Source of the DNA: Nocardia nova
GTDB lineage: Bacteria > Actinomycetota > Actinomycetes > Mycobacteriales > Mycobacteriaceae
Assembly (NCBI RefSeq): GCF_002933465.1
Contig: NZ_PSZE01000031.1
Span: forward strand, 17,365 to 81,364
Reading direction: 5' to 3'
Length of the DNA stretch: 64,000 bases
The notes beneath the pieces were generated by a model. That model did no database searches, was not told the DNA's origin, and saw only the letters and a program-made list of their open reading frames with translations. Positions 1 through 8,832 of the stretch are shown piece after piece; positions within the stretch are counted from its first letter, which is position 1, and each line of letters opens with the position of its first letter. A program made the position numbers and the translations under genes.

Positions 1-1
1 G

Positions 2-1696
2 CACGGCAGATTGTCCGCGACGAGCCAGGACACGGCCTTGCGCCCCGGGCCTCGGCGGCGCGTGGTGCTCGCCACGGCGGTGGCGGAGTCGAGCCTGACA
101 GTGCCGGGCGTCCGTGCCGTGGTCGATTCGGGCCTTGCCCGTGTGCCACGCATCGATCGGGCGCGCGGGCTGTCCGGCCTCGCCACGGTCCGTGTCTCGG
201 CGGCCGTCGCCGACCAGCGCGCCGGGCGGGCCGGGCGCGAGGCGCCGGGCCGGGTGTGGCGATGCTGGCCGGAGCATGAGCACGCCACCCTGCCCGCTTA
301 TCCCGACCCGGAGATCCGCGCCGCCGACCTCACCCGGCTGGCCCTGGAATTGGCCTGCTGGGGCACGGCGGACGGACACAGCCTCACCTGGTGGGATCCG
401 CCGCCCGCCGGTGGGCTGACCGCCGGCCGGAATGTGCTGCACGCCTTGGGAGCCGTGGACTCCGACGGTGCGGTGACCGACCGCGGGCGGCGCATGGCTC
501 GCATCGGGCTGCACCCGAGACTGGCGCGCGCGTTACTCGACGGAGCGGCCGCCGTGGGAGCACGAACAGCCGCGGAAGTCGTCGCAGTCCTCGACGACGA
601 CACCCTGATATCGGGTGTCGATCTCACCGCCGACCTGCGTCGGCTCCGGCGTGAGCAGCCGGTGCGCTGGCGACGTGAGGTCGAGCGACTGGCCCGAACG
701 GTCGCCGGGCCGGTCGGGGCGGACGATCCCGCTTACGTTGTGGCGCTGGCATATCCGGAACGGTTGGCGCGCCGACGCGCCCCCGGATCGGCGAGCTATC
801 TCATGGCCGGCGGTACGGCGGTCACGCTGCCGCCCGGCTCGGGAACCGGCGATCCGGAATGGCTGGCGGTCGGCGTCGCCACCCGCGACCCCGGTCGTGC
901 CGAGGGCTACATCCGGCTGGCCGCGCTCGCGGATGAGCACCTGGCCCGCCGCGCAGCCTCGGATCTGCTGACGATCACCGACCAGGTCGAGTGGGTCGAC
1001 GGCGATGTGGTGGGGCGGCGGGTCGAACGACTGGGTGCGATCACCCTGTCGGAGAAGCCCATTCGCGATCCCGACCCGAGCTTGCTCGGCGCCGCCGTGC
1101 GCCACGGGCTGACCTCGTCGGGGCTGGGCCTGCTGTCCTGGCCCGCCGAGGCGACCGCCCTTCGTCGGCGACTCGACTTCCTGCACCGCACTCTCGGCGA
1201 CCCGTGGCCGGCGGTCGACGACGAGGCGCTGCTCGCCGCCGCCGACACCTGGCTCGGCCCCGAACTCGCCGCCGCACGCCGCCGCGCCGATCTCGAACGC
1301 ATCGACACCGCACAAGCCTTGCGCAGAGTGCTGCCCTGGCCGGACGCGGCGCGCATCGACGAACTGGCACCGGAACGCGTGCAGGTTCCCTCCGGCAGCC
1401 GCGCCCGCATCGACTATTCCGCCGACCCACCGGTGCTCGCGATCAAGGTGCAGGAGATCTTCGGCTGGACCGACGCACCGCGCCTCGCCGACGGCCGCGT
1501 CCCGATCGTGCTGCATCTGCTCTCACCCGCTCAGCGCCCGGTCGCGGTCACCGCGGATCTCGCCTCGTTCTGGCGCACCGGCTGGCCTCGCGTCCGCGCG
1601 GACCTGCGCGGCCGCTATCCCAAACACGCCTGGCCCGAAGACCCCACCACCGTGCCCGCCCACCGAGGCACCGCCCGCAACGCCGGGCGTGGCTAG
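2..1696 (+). CDS. hrpB: ATP-dependent helicase HrpB, C-terminal part (5' end outside window)
   Basis: DEAH-box RNA/DNA helicase of the HrpB type; the window begins inside the gene, so the N-terminal ATPase core with Walker A and DEAH is missing. Visible are the end of the second RecA-like domain with motif V (VLATAVAESSLTVPGV) and motif VI (QRAGRAGR, which contacts ATP), then a winged-helix/ratchet region (about residues 110-200) and the HrpB-specific C-terminal domain with the conserved segment around PVLAIKVQEIFGW. About 565 codons remain of a protein that is usually 800-850 residues. The reading frame runs in from base 2. The biological role of HrpB in actinobacteria is not well defined. 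The next gene starts about 150 bases downstream on the same strand. Confidence 0.9.
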   Translation, partial: HGRLSATSQDTALRPGPRRRVVLATAVAESSLTVPGVRAVVDSGLARVPRIDRARGLSGLATVRVSAAVADQRAGRAGREAPGRVWRCWPEHEHATLPAYPDPEIRAADLTRLALELACWGTADGHSLTWWDPPPAGGLTAGRNVLHALGAVDSDGAVTDRGRRMARIGLHPRLARALLDGAAAVGARTAAEVVAVLDDDTLISGVDLTADLRRLRREQPVRWRREVERLARTVAGPVGADDPAYVVALAYPERLARRRAPGSASYLMAGGTAVTLPPGSGTGDPEWLAVGVATRDPGRAEGYIRLAALADEHLARRAASDLLTITDQVEWVDGDVVGRRVERLGAITLSEKPIRDPDPSLLGAAVRHGLTSSGLGLLSWPAEATALRRRLDFLHRTLGDPWPAVDDEALLAAADTWLGPELAAARRRADLERIDTAQALRRVLPWPDAARIDELAPERVQVPSGSRARIDYSADPPVLAIKVQEIFGWTDAPRLADGRVPIVLHLLSPAQRPVAVTADLASFWRTGWPRVRADLRGRYPKHAWPEDPTTVPAHRGTARNAGRG

Positions 1697-1845
1697 GCCG
1701 GACCCGCGTTCTCGGCGCCGGATACGAACTGCAGGCGGGCCGTCGAAGCCTTCGTGGACGTCGTTTCGGCCGCGCACTGACCGGGTGAGCACTCCGTTCG
1801 CGCGATAGGGGGAAATTCGCGGCAATTGGCGGCAGGATGGCGGGT

Positions 1846-3150
1846 ATGCGCGCACTCATCCAACTCCGCCCCTCCGCCGATCTGATTGCCGCAGTTGCCG
1901 ATCCGGCCGTCTCGGTGGCCCCGGCCGATGTCGCCGGCGAATTGCCCGGGTTCGACCTCGACCACGACTTCGCCCCGCTGTCCCTCCCGGATACGGTGGC
2001 CGCCGAACAGGCGGGCGCGGGTTCGGTGGTGGTGCGCGGGCAGATCCCCGACGGCGACCTCGGGACCACGCTCGCGCGACTGACCGGAACCCGCGGCGTG
2101 GCAGGCGTTTTCGCCGACCCGCGGATCGAGACGAACCTCACCTGTGGCGGCGATCCGGCGGTCGGGACCTGGCACGACGTGCAGACCCTGTTGCACACCG
2201 GCGATCTGGCCGCCGGTGGGATGGACGGAAAATCGGTGGCGGTCGCGATCGTCGACACCGGAATCAACGCCGCCCGCGTCGAGCAGGCGCGCGGCGGCCC
2301 GGTGACCGTCGACGCCGCGCGCAGCTGGAATCCACCGGGTGTGAGCGGCACGGCCGGTCAGTTCGCGGTCGACCACGGATCGATGTGTGCGTTCGACACC
2401 CTGATCGGCGCGCCGAACGCCACGCTGCTCGATATTCCGGTACTGCAGAGCAAGACTCGCGGCGGCTCCACGATGGACGGGCTGCTGTCGGACGCGCTGG
2501 CCGCCTACGCCCATCTGCGCACCGTGCTCACCGATCAGCCGGAGGCGACCCGCACGCTGGTGATCAGCAACAGCTGGGGGGCGTTCGCACCGGACTGGGA
2601 CTTCCCGGTGGGGCAGCCGGGCAACTACTCCGACAATCCGTCGCATCCGTTCAACGTGATCGTCGGTTCGCTGGAAGCGGCCGGCGCCGACATCCTGTTC
2701 GCCGCGGGCAATTGCGGTCGCGACTGCCCCGATTCCCGGTGCGCGTACCAGGATCGGCCGATCGGCGGCGCCAATTCGCATCCGAGCGTGCTGAGCATCG
2801 GCGGTGTCGACACCAAGGGGCAGCGCGTCGGTTACTCCTCGCAGGGGCCGGGCCGGTTGTCCGATCGCAAACCCGACATCTGCAGCTACACCCACTTCCT
2901 CGGATCGACGGTTTTCGGCGCGAAGGAGCCCGATACCGGAACGTCGGCGGCCTGCCCGGTCGCCGCCGGACTGGTCGCGGCGATCCGCACGGTCTATCCG
3001 GCGAGCAAGCTGGCACCGGCCCAGTTGCGAGACCTGGTGCGGCGCACCGCAACCGCACAGCCCGGCGGGTTCGACCACGACTACGGATTCGGTGTGGTGA
3101 ACGCCGCCGCGCTGCTGGCGGAGCTGAAGAACACCGAGATCCGCGCGTAG
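1846..3150 (+). CDS. Subtilisin-like S8 family serine peptidase without signal peptide
   Basis: Serine peptidase of the subtilase clan. The catalytic triad is readable: Asp in VAIVDTGI (about residue 140), His in DHGSMCAFD (about 180), Ser in GTSAACPVAAG (about 370), with the oxyanion Asn in AAGNCG. Several Cys residues sit near the active site. The first 100 residues form a separate domain ending in FADPRI, and there is no signal peptide or membrane anchor, so it probably acts in the cytoplasm. I chose ATG 1846 over ATG 1837: an AGG stretch lies at suitable distance, and the protein then begins (MRALIQLR) like its small downstream neighbour. That neighbour starts 9 bases after the stop and resembles the N-terminal domain of this peptidase, so the two probably work together. 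Substrate unknown. Confidence 0.88.
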   Translation: MRALIQLRPSADLIAAVADPAVSVAPADVAGELPGFDLDHDFAPLSLPDTVAAEQAGAGSVVVRGQIPDGDLGTTLARLTGTRGVAGVFADPRIETNLTCGGDPAVGTWHDVQTLLHTGDLAAGGMDGKSVAVAIVDTGINAARVEQARGGPVTVDAARSWNPPGVSGTAGQFAVDHGSMCAFDTLIGAPNATLLDIPVLQSKTRGGSTMDGLLSDALAAYAHLRTVLTDQPEATRTLVISNSWGAFAPDWDFPVGQPGNYSDNPSHPFNVIVGSLEAAGADILFAAGNCGRDCPDSRCAYQDRPIGGANSHPSVLSIGGVDTKGQRVGYSSQGPGRLSDRKPDICSYTHFLGSTVFGAKEPDTGTSAACPVAAGLVAAIRTVYPASKLAPAQLRDLVRRTATAQPGGFDHDYGFGVVNAAALLAELKNTEIRA

Positions 3151-3159
3151 CGTGGAACC

Positions 3160-3444
3160 ATGCCGCTGCTCACCGTCCGGCTCTCCACCGACGCCACCCT
3201 GGCGGCGGCGCTGCGCGAATTACACCTCACCGCGGCCGAGGTCGACCTCGATTACGGCCTCGTCGCGGTGGACCCGGAGCAACACCTGTATGCCCTGCGG
3301 GTGAGCGATGCGGCAGCGGCGCGGGCGGCGGCGGTCTCGGATGCGGCCGAGATCTTCGCCGATCCGCGCATCGGCCCCGCACACGACGCCGGGCCCGATC
3401 CTCGGTCGCCCCGGCTCCCGCCCGACGACTCCGCCCCGGCCTGA
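3160..3444 (+). CDS. Small protein resembling the N-terminal domain of the upstream subtilase
   Basis: 94-residue soluble protein of unknown function, 9 bases downstream of the S8 peptidase and almost certainly co-transcribed. By eye it aligns with the peptidase's first 100 residues: a start of the M-x-x-L-x-x-R-L/P-S type, then an Asp-Leu-Asp/His acidic patch, a Val-rich strand, an Ala-rich helix, and in both the motif FADPRI. The Pro/Asp-rich tail (from residue 75) looks disordered. Inference: it is a free-standing copy of the propeptide/inhibitor-like domain and may inhibit or chaperone the peptidase. The alternative is an unrelated two-gene partner protein. Confidence 0.65.
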   Translation: MPLLTVRLSTDATLAAALRELHLTAAEVDLDYGLVAVDPEQHLYALRVSDAAAARAAAVSDAAEIFADPRIGPAHDAGPDPRSPRLPPDDSAPA

Positions 3445-3532
3445 TCGCGGCACGAATTACCCCGTCCCGCTGCCGAATTTGACAGTCTGCGCTATATCGG
3501 CGATACGTTCCCAACCATCGAGGAGCCTTCTC

Positions 3533-4345
3533 GTGTCCGATCATCCGGTCGACCTACGCACCGATGTGGCACACCCAGCCCGCATGTACGACTACTTTCT
3601 CGGCGGCAAGGACCACTACGAGGCCGACCGCCGCGCCGCCGAGACCGCTCTCGCGAACTTTCCGGCGGTCCGCCTGACCGCGCGCACCAACCGCGAATTC
3701 ATGCGCACCGCGACGCGCTATCTCGCCGAGCAAGGTGTGCGCCAGTTCCTCGACATCGGCACCGGGATTCCGACCGAACCCAATGTGCATCAGGTCGCGC
3801 AGGGACACGCGTGCGAGTCGCGGGTAGTGTATGTCGACAACGATCCGATCGTGCTCGCGCACGCACGGGCATTGCTGGTGAGCGCACCCGAAGGCCGCAC
3901 CACCTATGTGCAGGCCGACGCCGCGAATCCCGAGGCGATCCTCGGCTCCAGCGAGCTCCGCGACACGTTGGATCTGTCGCAGCCGGTGGCGATTTCGCTG
4001 ATGGCGGTGGTTCACTTCGTGCCCGGTGACGTCTACGGCATGGTCAACACGTTGATGGATGCGCTGGCCCCCGGCTCGTATCTCGCGATGAGCCACGTCA
4101 CCACGGATTTCGACAACGGCGACCGCGATCCCGACGGGATGGGCCGGCTGCTGCAGGTGTATCTGGATCAGGGCATTCCGGTGCGTCCACGCAGTCGTGA
4201 CGAGGTCGCCCGCTTCTTCGACGGCCTCGAACTCGTCGAGCCGGGTGTCGAGGTCATTCATCGGTGGCGGCAGGAGGGCATCGAACATCCCGCCGACCAC
4301 GACAAGAAGGTGTCGCTGTACGGCGCGGTCGGTAAGAAGGTGTGA
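3533..4345 (+). CDS. SAM-dependent methyltransferase, PF04672 (DUF574) family
   Basis: Actinobacterial SAM-dependent methyltransferase-like protein of 270 residues; physiological substrate unknown for the family. The characteristic opening motif PARMYDYFLGGKDHYEADR is followed by the SAM-binding loop FLDIGTGIPTEPNVHQVAQ, the acidic VYVDNDP strand and an LMAVVHFVPGD motif IV-like segment. The start is GTG 3533, because GAGGAG lies 7 bases upstream (3520-3525) and the conserved N-terminus begins there; the frame stays open further upstream but without family similarity. It ends before a stem-loop at 4474-4510 that probably stops transcription from this side as well. Confidence 0.9.
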   Translation: MSDHPVDLRTDVAHPARMYDYFLGGKDHYEADRRAAETALANFPAVRLTARTNREFMRTATRYLAEQGVRQFLDIGTGIPTEPNVHQVAQGHACESRVVYVDNDPIVLAHARALLVSAPEGRTTYVQADAANPEAILGSSELRDTLDLSQPVAISLMAVVHFVPGDVYGMVNTLMDALAPGSYLAMSHVTTDFDNGDRDPDGMGRLLQVYLDQGIPVRPRSRDEVARFFDGLELVEPGVEVIHRWRQEGIEHPADHDKKVSLYGAVGKKV

Positions 4346-4473
4346 GCGCCGAAGGCGCATGCTGCGGTGCTGCGCCGGCACCGCCGAAGCAGGGGCGACG
4401 CGGTCGGGCTGTATCCGACCGTGGCATCTTCCCGCAGGCTGACCCCAGAAACATGGCCATAGGACCCCAGGAA

Positions 4474-4510
4474 ACAGATAACCCCCAGCCGAAGCCGGGG
4501 GGTTATCTGT
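4474..4510. terminator. Bidirectional stem-loop terminator
   Basis: Arms ACAGATAACCCCC (4474-4486) and GGGGGTTATCTGT (4498-4510) form a perfect 13-bp stem with an 11-base loop. It lies between the 3' end of the plus-strand methyltransferase gene and the 3' end of the minus-strand tRNA-Leu, so it can serve both convergent transcripts. Confidence 0.8.
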
Positions 4511-4529
4511 AACTCCAAGTTACATACAG

Positions 4530-4615
4530 TGTCCGGAGGGGGACTTGAACCCCCACGCCCGTTAATAGGGCACTAGCACCTCAAGCTAGCGCGTCTGCCA
4601 TTCCGCCACCCGGAC
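4530..4615 (-). tRNA. tRNA-Leu (anticodon GAG)
   Basis: The minus strand folds as a class II tRNA. The acceptor stem is GTCCGGG against TCCGGAC, with discriminator A at 4530. The anticodon arm is CTAGC-TTGAGGT-GCTAG with anticodon GAG, there is a long variable arm, and the T-arm contains GGGGGTTCAAGTCCCCC. CCA is not encoded. It decodes CUC/CUU leucine codons. No integrase or attachment-site duplication is seen next to it. Confidence 0.95.
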
Positions 4616-4722
4616 CGGTGGTGCTCAGCAAGGTTAACGGATCTCTCCGCAAGGTCCAAATCACGGGTGTCCGTGCAGGTCCCGGGCTTGCGAGTAGCTG
4701 CTGAGCGCCGCCTTCGGGAGGG

Positions 4723-5037
4723 TTAGTTCGTCAACGCCTCGAGCAGTGCGGCACGCTGACGGGACCCCAGGCCGCCGATACGGCGGTCGACCGGAATATC
4801 GGCTTCGTCCATCAGCTTTGCCGCCTTGACCGGCCCGATGCCGGGCAGGGCCTTGATGACCGCGGCGACCTTCGTCTTCTTGACCAGGTCCTCTTTGTCG
4901 GCACGCTCGAGCACCTGGGCCAACGAGACCGAGCCCTTGCGAATCTGCTCGATCAGTTCCGACCGCGCCTTACGGACCGCGGCCGCCTTGGCCAGCGCTT
5001 CTGAGCGTTGCTCGGCGGTCATGGTGGGAAGTGCCAT
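4723..5037 (-). CDS. Integration host factor, actinobacterial type (mIHF family)
   Basis: 104-residue nucleoid-associated DNA-binding protein of the mIHF/sIHF family. An N-terminal basic helix (MTAEQRSEALAKAAAVRKAR) precedes a helix-two-turn-helix domain. That domain carries the family signature VAAVIKALPGIGPVKAAKLM, followed by the RRIGGLGSRQRAALLEAL C-terminus. In mycobacteria mihF lies next to gmk; here it stands alone between tRNA-Leu and a two-component system. From memory its sequence is also rather divergent from Rv1388, so it may be a second paralogue. It probably binds and bends chromosomal DNA. It has its own upstream region (5038-5223). Confidence 0.9.
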   Translation of the reverse strand: MALPTMTAEQRSEALAKAAAVRKARSELIEQIRKGSVSLAQVLERADKEDLVKKTKVAAVIKALPGIGPVKAAKLMDEADIPVDRRIGGLGSRQRAALLEALTN

Positions 5038-5223
5038 GTCTCTAACCTTTCACTCGTTCGCTGGAACCTCAACGGCACCGATTGAACATCACCGGCAGCC
5101 CGGTGATGGGTCGACACACCGCGAGGATAATCCCGGTTCGGCGGTGGTGGCGGGGGTTCGGTTACCCGAGATGCGGGAAATTTGCCACGATTCGCCCACG
5201 TCGGCTGGGTGCCCGGCGGACGG

Positions 5224-5880
5224 CTAGCGGCCGGGCGATCGCACCAGGCCGTGCCGGTAGGCGTACACGACGGCCTGAATGCGGTCGCGCACTTGCAGTT
5301 TCGCCAGAATCCTGGAGACGTGGGTCTTCACGGTCTCCTCGCCGACGCCCAGGGCGGCGGCGATTTCGCTGTTGCTACGGGCGTCGGCGAGCAGGACGAG
5401 AACCTGTTGTTCCCGGGCGGTCAGGGCGTGATCGGGAGGGGGCGCCGGGGCCAGCGTGTCGGCCAGCCGGGCGGCCAGGCGGCGGGTCATCGACGGGTCG
5501 ATGATCGCGTCACCGCGCACCGCCACGCGGATTGCCGCGATCAGCTCCTCCGGTGGCAGCGTCTTGAGCAGGAAGCCGCTGGCGCCGGCCTGCAGGGCGC
5601 GCGCGAGGCTCGCTTCGCTGTCGTAGGTGGTCAGGACCAGCACCCGGGTACCGCCGGCGGCCACGATGGCCTCCGTGGCCGCCAATCCGTCGAGTTTCGG
5701 CATCCGGATGTCGAGGATCGCTACGTCGGGTCGCAGCCGCGCGGTATCGGCGATGGCGGTGCGACCGTCACCCGCCTCGCCGACGCATTCGAGGTCCGGG
5801 GCCGCATCGAGCACGGCCTGCAGTCCGGATCGGAACATCGCGTGGTCGTCGGCGATGAGGACCCGGATGGTGCGGGTCAC
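5224..5880 (-). CDS. NarL/FixJ-type response regulator
   Basis: 218-residue transcriptional regulator with an N-terminal receiver domain (residues 1-120) and a C-terminal LuxR-type HTH (about 145-210). The acidic pocket is DD at 11-12, the phosphorylation site is Asp57 in LDIRMPKLDG, and the switch residues lie in LVLTTYD and FLLKTLPPEEL. The HTH shows LTAREQQVLVLLADARSNSE and the recognition helix VGEETVKTHVSRIL. GTG 5880 overlaps the stop of the upstream sensor kinase by four bases (GTGA), which ties the two translationally. Regulated genes unknown; the divergent desaturase-like gene at 7525 is a natural candidate. Confidence 0.93.
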   Translation of the reverse strand: MTRTIRVLIADDHAMFRSGLQAVLDAAPDLECVGEAGDGRTAIADTARLRPDVAILDIRMPKLDGLAATEAIVAAGGTRVLVLTTYDSEASLARALQAGASGFLLKTLPPEELIAAIRVAVRGDAIIDPSMTRRLAARLADTLAPAPPPDHALTAREQQVLVLLADARSNSEIAAALGVGEETVKTHVSRILAKLQVRDRIQAVVYAYRHGLVRSPGR

Positions 5881-7334
5881 GACCGACCGCCCGGAAGCCG
5901 GACGAGAACGCGCCAGTAACCGTCGGCGACGCCGTGGTCCACACTGCCGCCGAACAGCTCCGCACGCCGGCGGATGCCGTCGAGTCCCCGGTGCACGCCC
6001 GTGGTCGCTTCCGGCGCGGCGCCGCCCGGCCCGGCGGCGCCGCATTCTCGCCACGGCATTCGCCGGCCGGAACGGAATCCGGCCCCGGCCGGTGTGGTGG
6101 CGCGGACGGTCGCACGCTCACCCGCCGCCCGGAAGCGGACCGCATCGGGCCCGTGCGCAGTCGCTGCCGCATCGAGTGGCCCCGATGTCCGCACCGCCGG
6201 TACGCAAGCGTCGGATACGTTCGAATCCTCCTCGTCGGCAAGCGGATTGGACTGTTCGATCTCAACCCCGGTACCGTCGTTGCGGACCGTCAGCCGCGCG
6301 CTGCCGGCGCCGTGGCGCAAGGCATTGGTGAGCAGTTCCTGGACGATCCGGTAGACGGTGATGTCGAGCGAACGAGGTAGTTCGGCACCGGTGGTGGTGA
6401 CGGCCAGATCGAGGCCGGCGCCGCGCACGCGGTCGACCAGATCGTCGATATCGGCCATGCCGGGCTGGCGGGCGGCGTCCTCGCGGCCGTGCAGCAGATC
6501 GAGTTGACGGCGTAGATCCACCATCGCGGCGCGGCTCTCCGATTCCACGGCCGACAGGGAGCGCGTCGCCGCGGCGGTGGCGGCGCCACTTCCGCGCAGT
6601 GCCAGACGCGCCGCGCCCGCATGGATGCCGATCGCGCTCACGTGATGGGAGATGACGTCGTGCAGGTCGCGGGCGATCGCTTCGCGTTCGTCGGTCAGCG
6701 CCCGTTCCAGCGCGCTCCGCTGCTGCTGGCGGGCGAGGCGTTCGCGCTGCTCCAATTCCGCGATGTAGGCGCCCCGGCCTGCGGTGTAGCGGCCGACCAG
6801 CCAGGGCACGACGCCACCGGAGATCGATGAGGTGAGCAGCAGGCGCCAGTCCGCCGACGGCGCCCCGCCCGCGATCAGCGGCGCACCGCACGCACCCAGC
6901 ACCAGGACGGGCACCGTGACCAGTGAGGCCCGGCCGGACAACCAGGCGCCCGCTCGATAGCCGGCGACGAGAAAGCCGACGTCCGCCACCCGCACGGGCA
7001 GTCCGTGCCGGTGCAGCAGGACCGTGACCGCCAGCCGGATCGCGACCTGGACGACCGCGACGACCGCGGCCGTCGCCGGTGGCGCCGCGAAGGCCAGATC
7101 GGCCGCCACGATGGCCACCAGCACCGCGGCGGCCGGGCCGGGCGCTACCGCGAAGATGCCGGAAAGCGCGAAGACGACCGCATCCACCACGGCCGCGACC
7201 ACCGCGACCGCCACCGACTGCCGGGTCAGCGACCGGCGAACCGCACGCAGTTCACCGCCCTGCGGCTCGGCCGCGCTCTCTGTCCCCGGCTGCCGTGGAG
7301 TACACCGCGGCAACGCCCACGGGCTCGGCGACAC
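5877..7334 (-). CDS. NarL-type sensor histidine kinase with an unusual insertion in the ATP-binding domain
   Basis: 485-residue membrane sensor kinase, partner of the response regulator it overlaps. The N-terminal half has about five to six hydrophobic segments (roughly residues 35-190), then a coiled stretch and a HisKA_3 dimerisation domain with the phospho-His in DEREAIARDLHDVISHH. The N box is RIVQELLTNALRHG. About 100 residues, much of it low-complexity Ser/Ala/Pro, separate it from the G-box-like GLDGIRRRAELFGG; normal members have about 40 there. GTG 7334 was chosen because GGGAG lies six bases upstream; the frame is open further but runs under the divergent gene at 7525. Confidence 0.85.
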   Translation of the reverse strand: MSPSPWALPRCTPRQPGTESAAEPQGGELRAVRRSLTRQSVAVAVVAAVVDAVVFALSGIFAVAPGPAAAVLVAIVAADLAFAAPPATAAVVAVVQVAIRLAVTVLLHRHGLPVRVADVGFLVAGYRAGAWLSGRASLVTVPVLVLGACGAPLIAGGAPSADWRLLLTSSISGGVVPWLVGRYTAGRGAYIAELEQRERLARQQQRSALERALTDEREAIARDLHDVISHHVSAIGIHAGAARLALRGSGAATAAATRSLSAVESESRAAMVDLRRQLDLLHGREDAARQPGMADIDDLVDRVRGAGLDLAVTTTGAELPRSLDITVYRIVQELLTNALRHGAGSARLTVRNDGTGVEIEQSNPLADEEDSNVSDACVPAVRTSGPLDAAATAHGPDAVRFRAAGERATVRATTPAGAGFRSGRRMPWRECGAAGPGGAAPEATTGVHRGLDGIRRRAELFGGSVDHGVADGYWRVLVRLPGGRS

Positions 7335-7524
7335 CGCTCGCTCCCACCACACACCGCGACGATACCGGCGCCGACCGAGACGGCGAGTCCCTCGGCCGGG
7401 GGATCGGCGGTCCCTCTCGGGCCCGATGTTCCGGCTGGTCGGCAGCATTACCGTCGCTGTGGCACGCCGCGCGCGACGACGCTTCCCGCGCGCGACCGGA
7501 TCACGGATCGGGACAGGAGTTCGG

Positions 7525-8430
7525 ATGAACAACGCGGACCTGGCGCTGTACGCGGTGCCGGCCTTCATCGCGATGATGGTCGTGGAGTGGTGGGACGCGC
7601 GCCGCGACCCCGACCGCGCACCCAGCGGCCGGTACGGACGCGAAGCGGCCACCAACTGGGCCACCTACGCGATCGGCCAGCTCACCAAGCCGCTACTGCA
7701 GTACGTCCTACCGTTCTCCACCATCGTGCTGGCGGCCTCGTGGACACCACTGCACCTGTCACCGCGCGACTGGTGGGTGTGGCCGCTGGGACTGGTGGTC
7801 ACCGATTTCTGCTACTACTGGGCGCACCGGGCCGATCACCGTATCCGATTGCTGTGGACGGCTCATTCGGTGCACCACTCCAGCACCTACTTCAATCTCA
7901 CGACCGCGATCCGGTTGCCCTGGCTCAACCCGATCGCCTCGATGACGCGCAGCCTGGCGTGGGTGCCGGCCGCGCTGCTGGGTTTCCCCGCGTGGATGAT
8001 CTTCCTGCTCAACACCCTCGGGCTGCTCTATCAATTCCCGATCCACACCCAGCGCGTCCGAACCCTGTGGCGGCCGGTCGAATTCGTCTTCAACACCCCG
8101 GCCCATCACCGCGTGCACCACGGTTCCAACCAGCCCTACCTGGATACCAACTACGGCGGCGTATTCATCGTGTGGGATCGCATGTTCGGCAGTTTCGCCG
8201 CCGAATCCGAACCCATCCGTTACGGGCTCACGCACGACATCGGCACCGGGAATCCCCTGATGGTCAATTATCACGAATTCGCGGCGCTCCTGCGCGATGT
8301 GCGGCATGCCCGGACCTGGCGTGGGCGGCTGGGCTATGTCTTCGGTCCGCCGGGCTGGCGGGAGAACGCGACGGGGACGCCGATCGGACAGCTGCCGGAA
8401 CCGAACAGCCCCGTCGGCACGACCGGTTAG
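7525..8430 (+). CDS. Sterol desaturase/fatty-acid hydroxylase superfamily membrane protein
   Basis: 301-residue integral membrane di-iron oxygenase-like protein. The histidine clusters that bind the metal centre are HRADH, HSVHH and HHRVHH, spaced as in the superfamily, and there are four to five hydrophobic segments. Substrate is not predictable: sterol, carotenoid or lipid hydroxylation or desaturation are all possible. ATG 7525 has AGGAG five bases upstream (7515-7519). It is divergent from the two-component system at 5224-7334 and may be controlled by it (inference from position only). Confidence 0.88.
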   Translation: MNNADLALYAVPAFIAMMVVEWWDARRDPDRAPSGRYGREAATNWATYAIGQLTKPLLQYVLPFSTIVLAASWTPLHLSPRDWWVWPLGLVVTDFCYYWAHRADHRIRLLWTAHSVHHSSTYFNLTTAIRLPWLNPIASMTRSLAWVPAALLGFPAWMIFLLNTLGLLYQFPIHTQRVRTLWRPVEFVFNTPAHHRVHHGSNQPYLDTNYGGVFIVWDRMFGSFAAESEPIRYGLTHDIGTGNPLMVNYHEFAALLRDVRHARTWRGRLGYVFGPPGWRENATGTPIGQLPEPNSPVGTTG

Positions 8431-8460
8431 CTCGTCCGCGTGGACCGCGCCGCTGAGGCG

Positions 8461-8829
8461 TCACAGCTCCACGGCGTCGGACGCCACCGGAGTATCCGCC
8501 GACGGCGTGCGCGTCCACAGCATCGCCACCAGGACGACGGCGGTGATCAGGATGATATGCGCCGCGAACAGCGTGAGGAACGGCAGCGCGAAACCTTCGT
8601 CGGTCAGGGCGCCGCGCTCGCTCACGCAGTAGAGCGTGTAGTTCACCGAGGTGCCCTCGGAATCGTGGACGGTGTCCGACACCACCATCGGATCCAGATA
8701 GGGGGCCCGGCAGAACAGTGGCGCCGTGAGCCGGGCTTCCCCGGGCCAGATCGCCAGTGGCAGGACGAAGCTGACGAGACTTCCGGCGCCGACGCCGGCG
8801 CCGAGTGCGGAAACGATCGGTCTGGCCAC
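8461..8829 (-). CDS. Small two-helix membrane protein of unknown function
   Basis: 122-residue protein with hydrophobic segments near residues 5-27 and 83-107. A polar loop between them contains two Cys (in PLFCRAP and LYCVSER) that could form an extracytoplasmic disulfide. No family is recognised. It begins with GTG 8829, three bases after the stop of the lipoprotein-like gene upstream, so the two form an operon of envelope proteins. Confidence 0.7.
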   Translation of the reverse strand: MARPIVSALGAGVGAGSLVSFVLPLAIWPGEARLTAPLFCRAPYLDPMVVSDTVHDSEGTSVNYTLYCVSERGALTDEGFALPFLTLFAAHIILITAVVLVAMLWTRTPSADTPVASDAVEL

Positions 8830-8832
8830 TGT

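Noticed and set aside
4530..5037. tRNA-Leu as an integration site of a genomic island
   Set aside because: No duplicated tRNA 3' end and no integrase nearby; the recombinase element lies 52 kb away with different boundaries.
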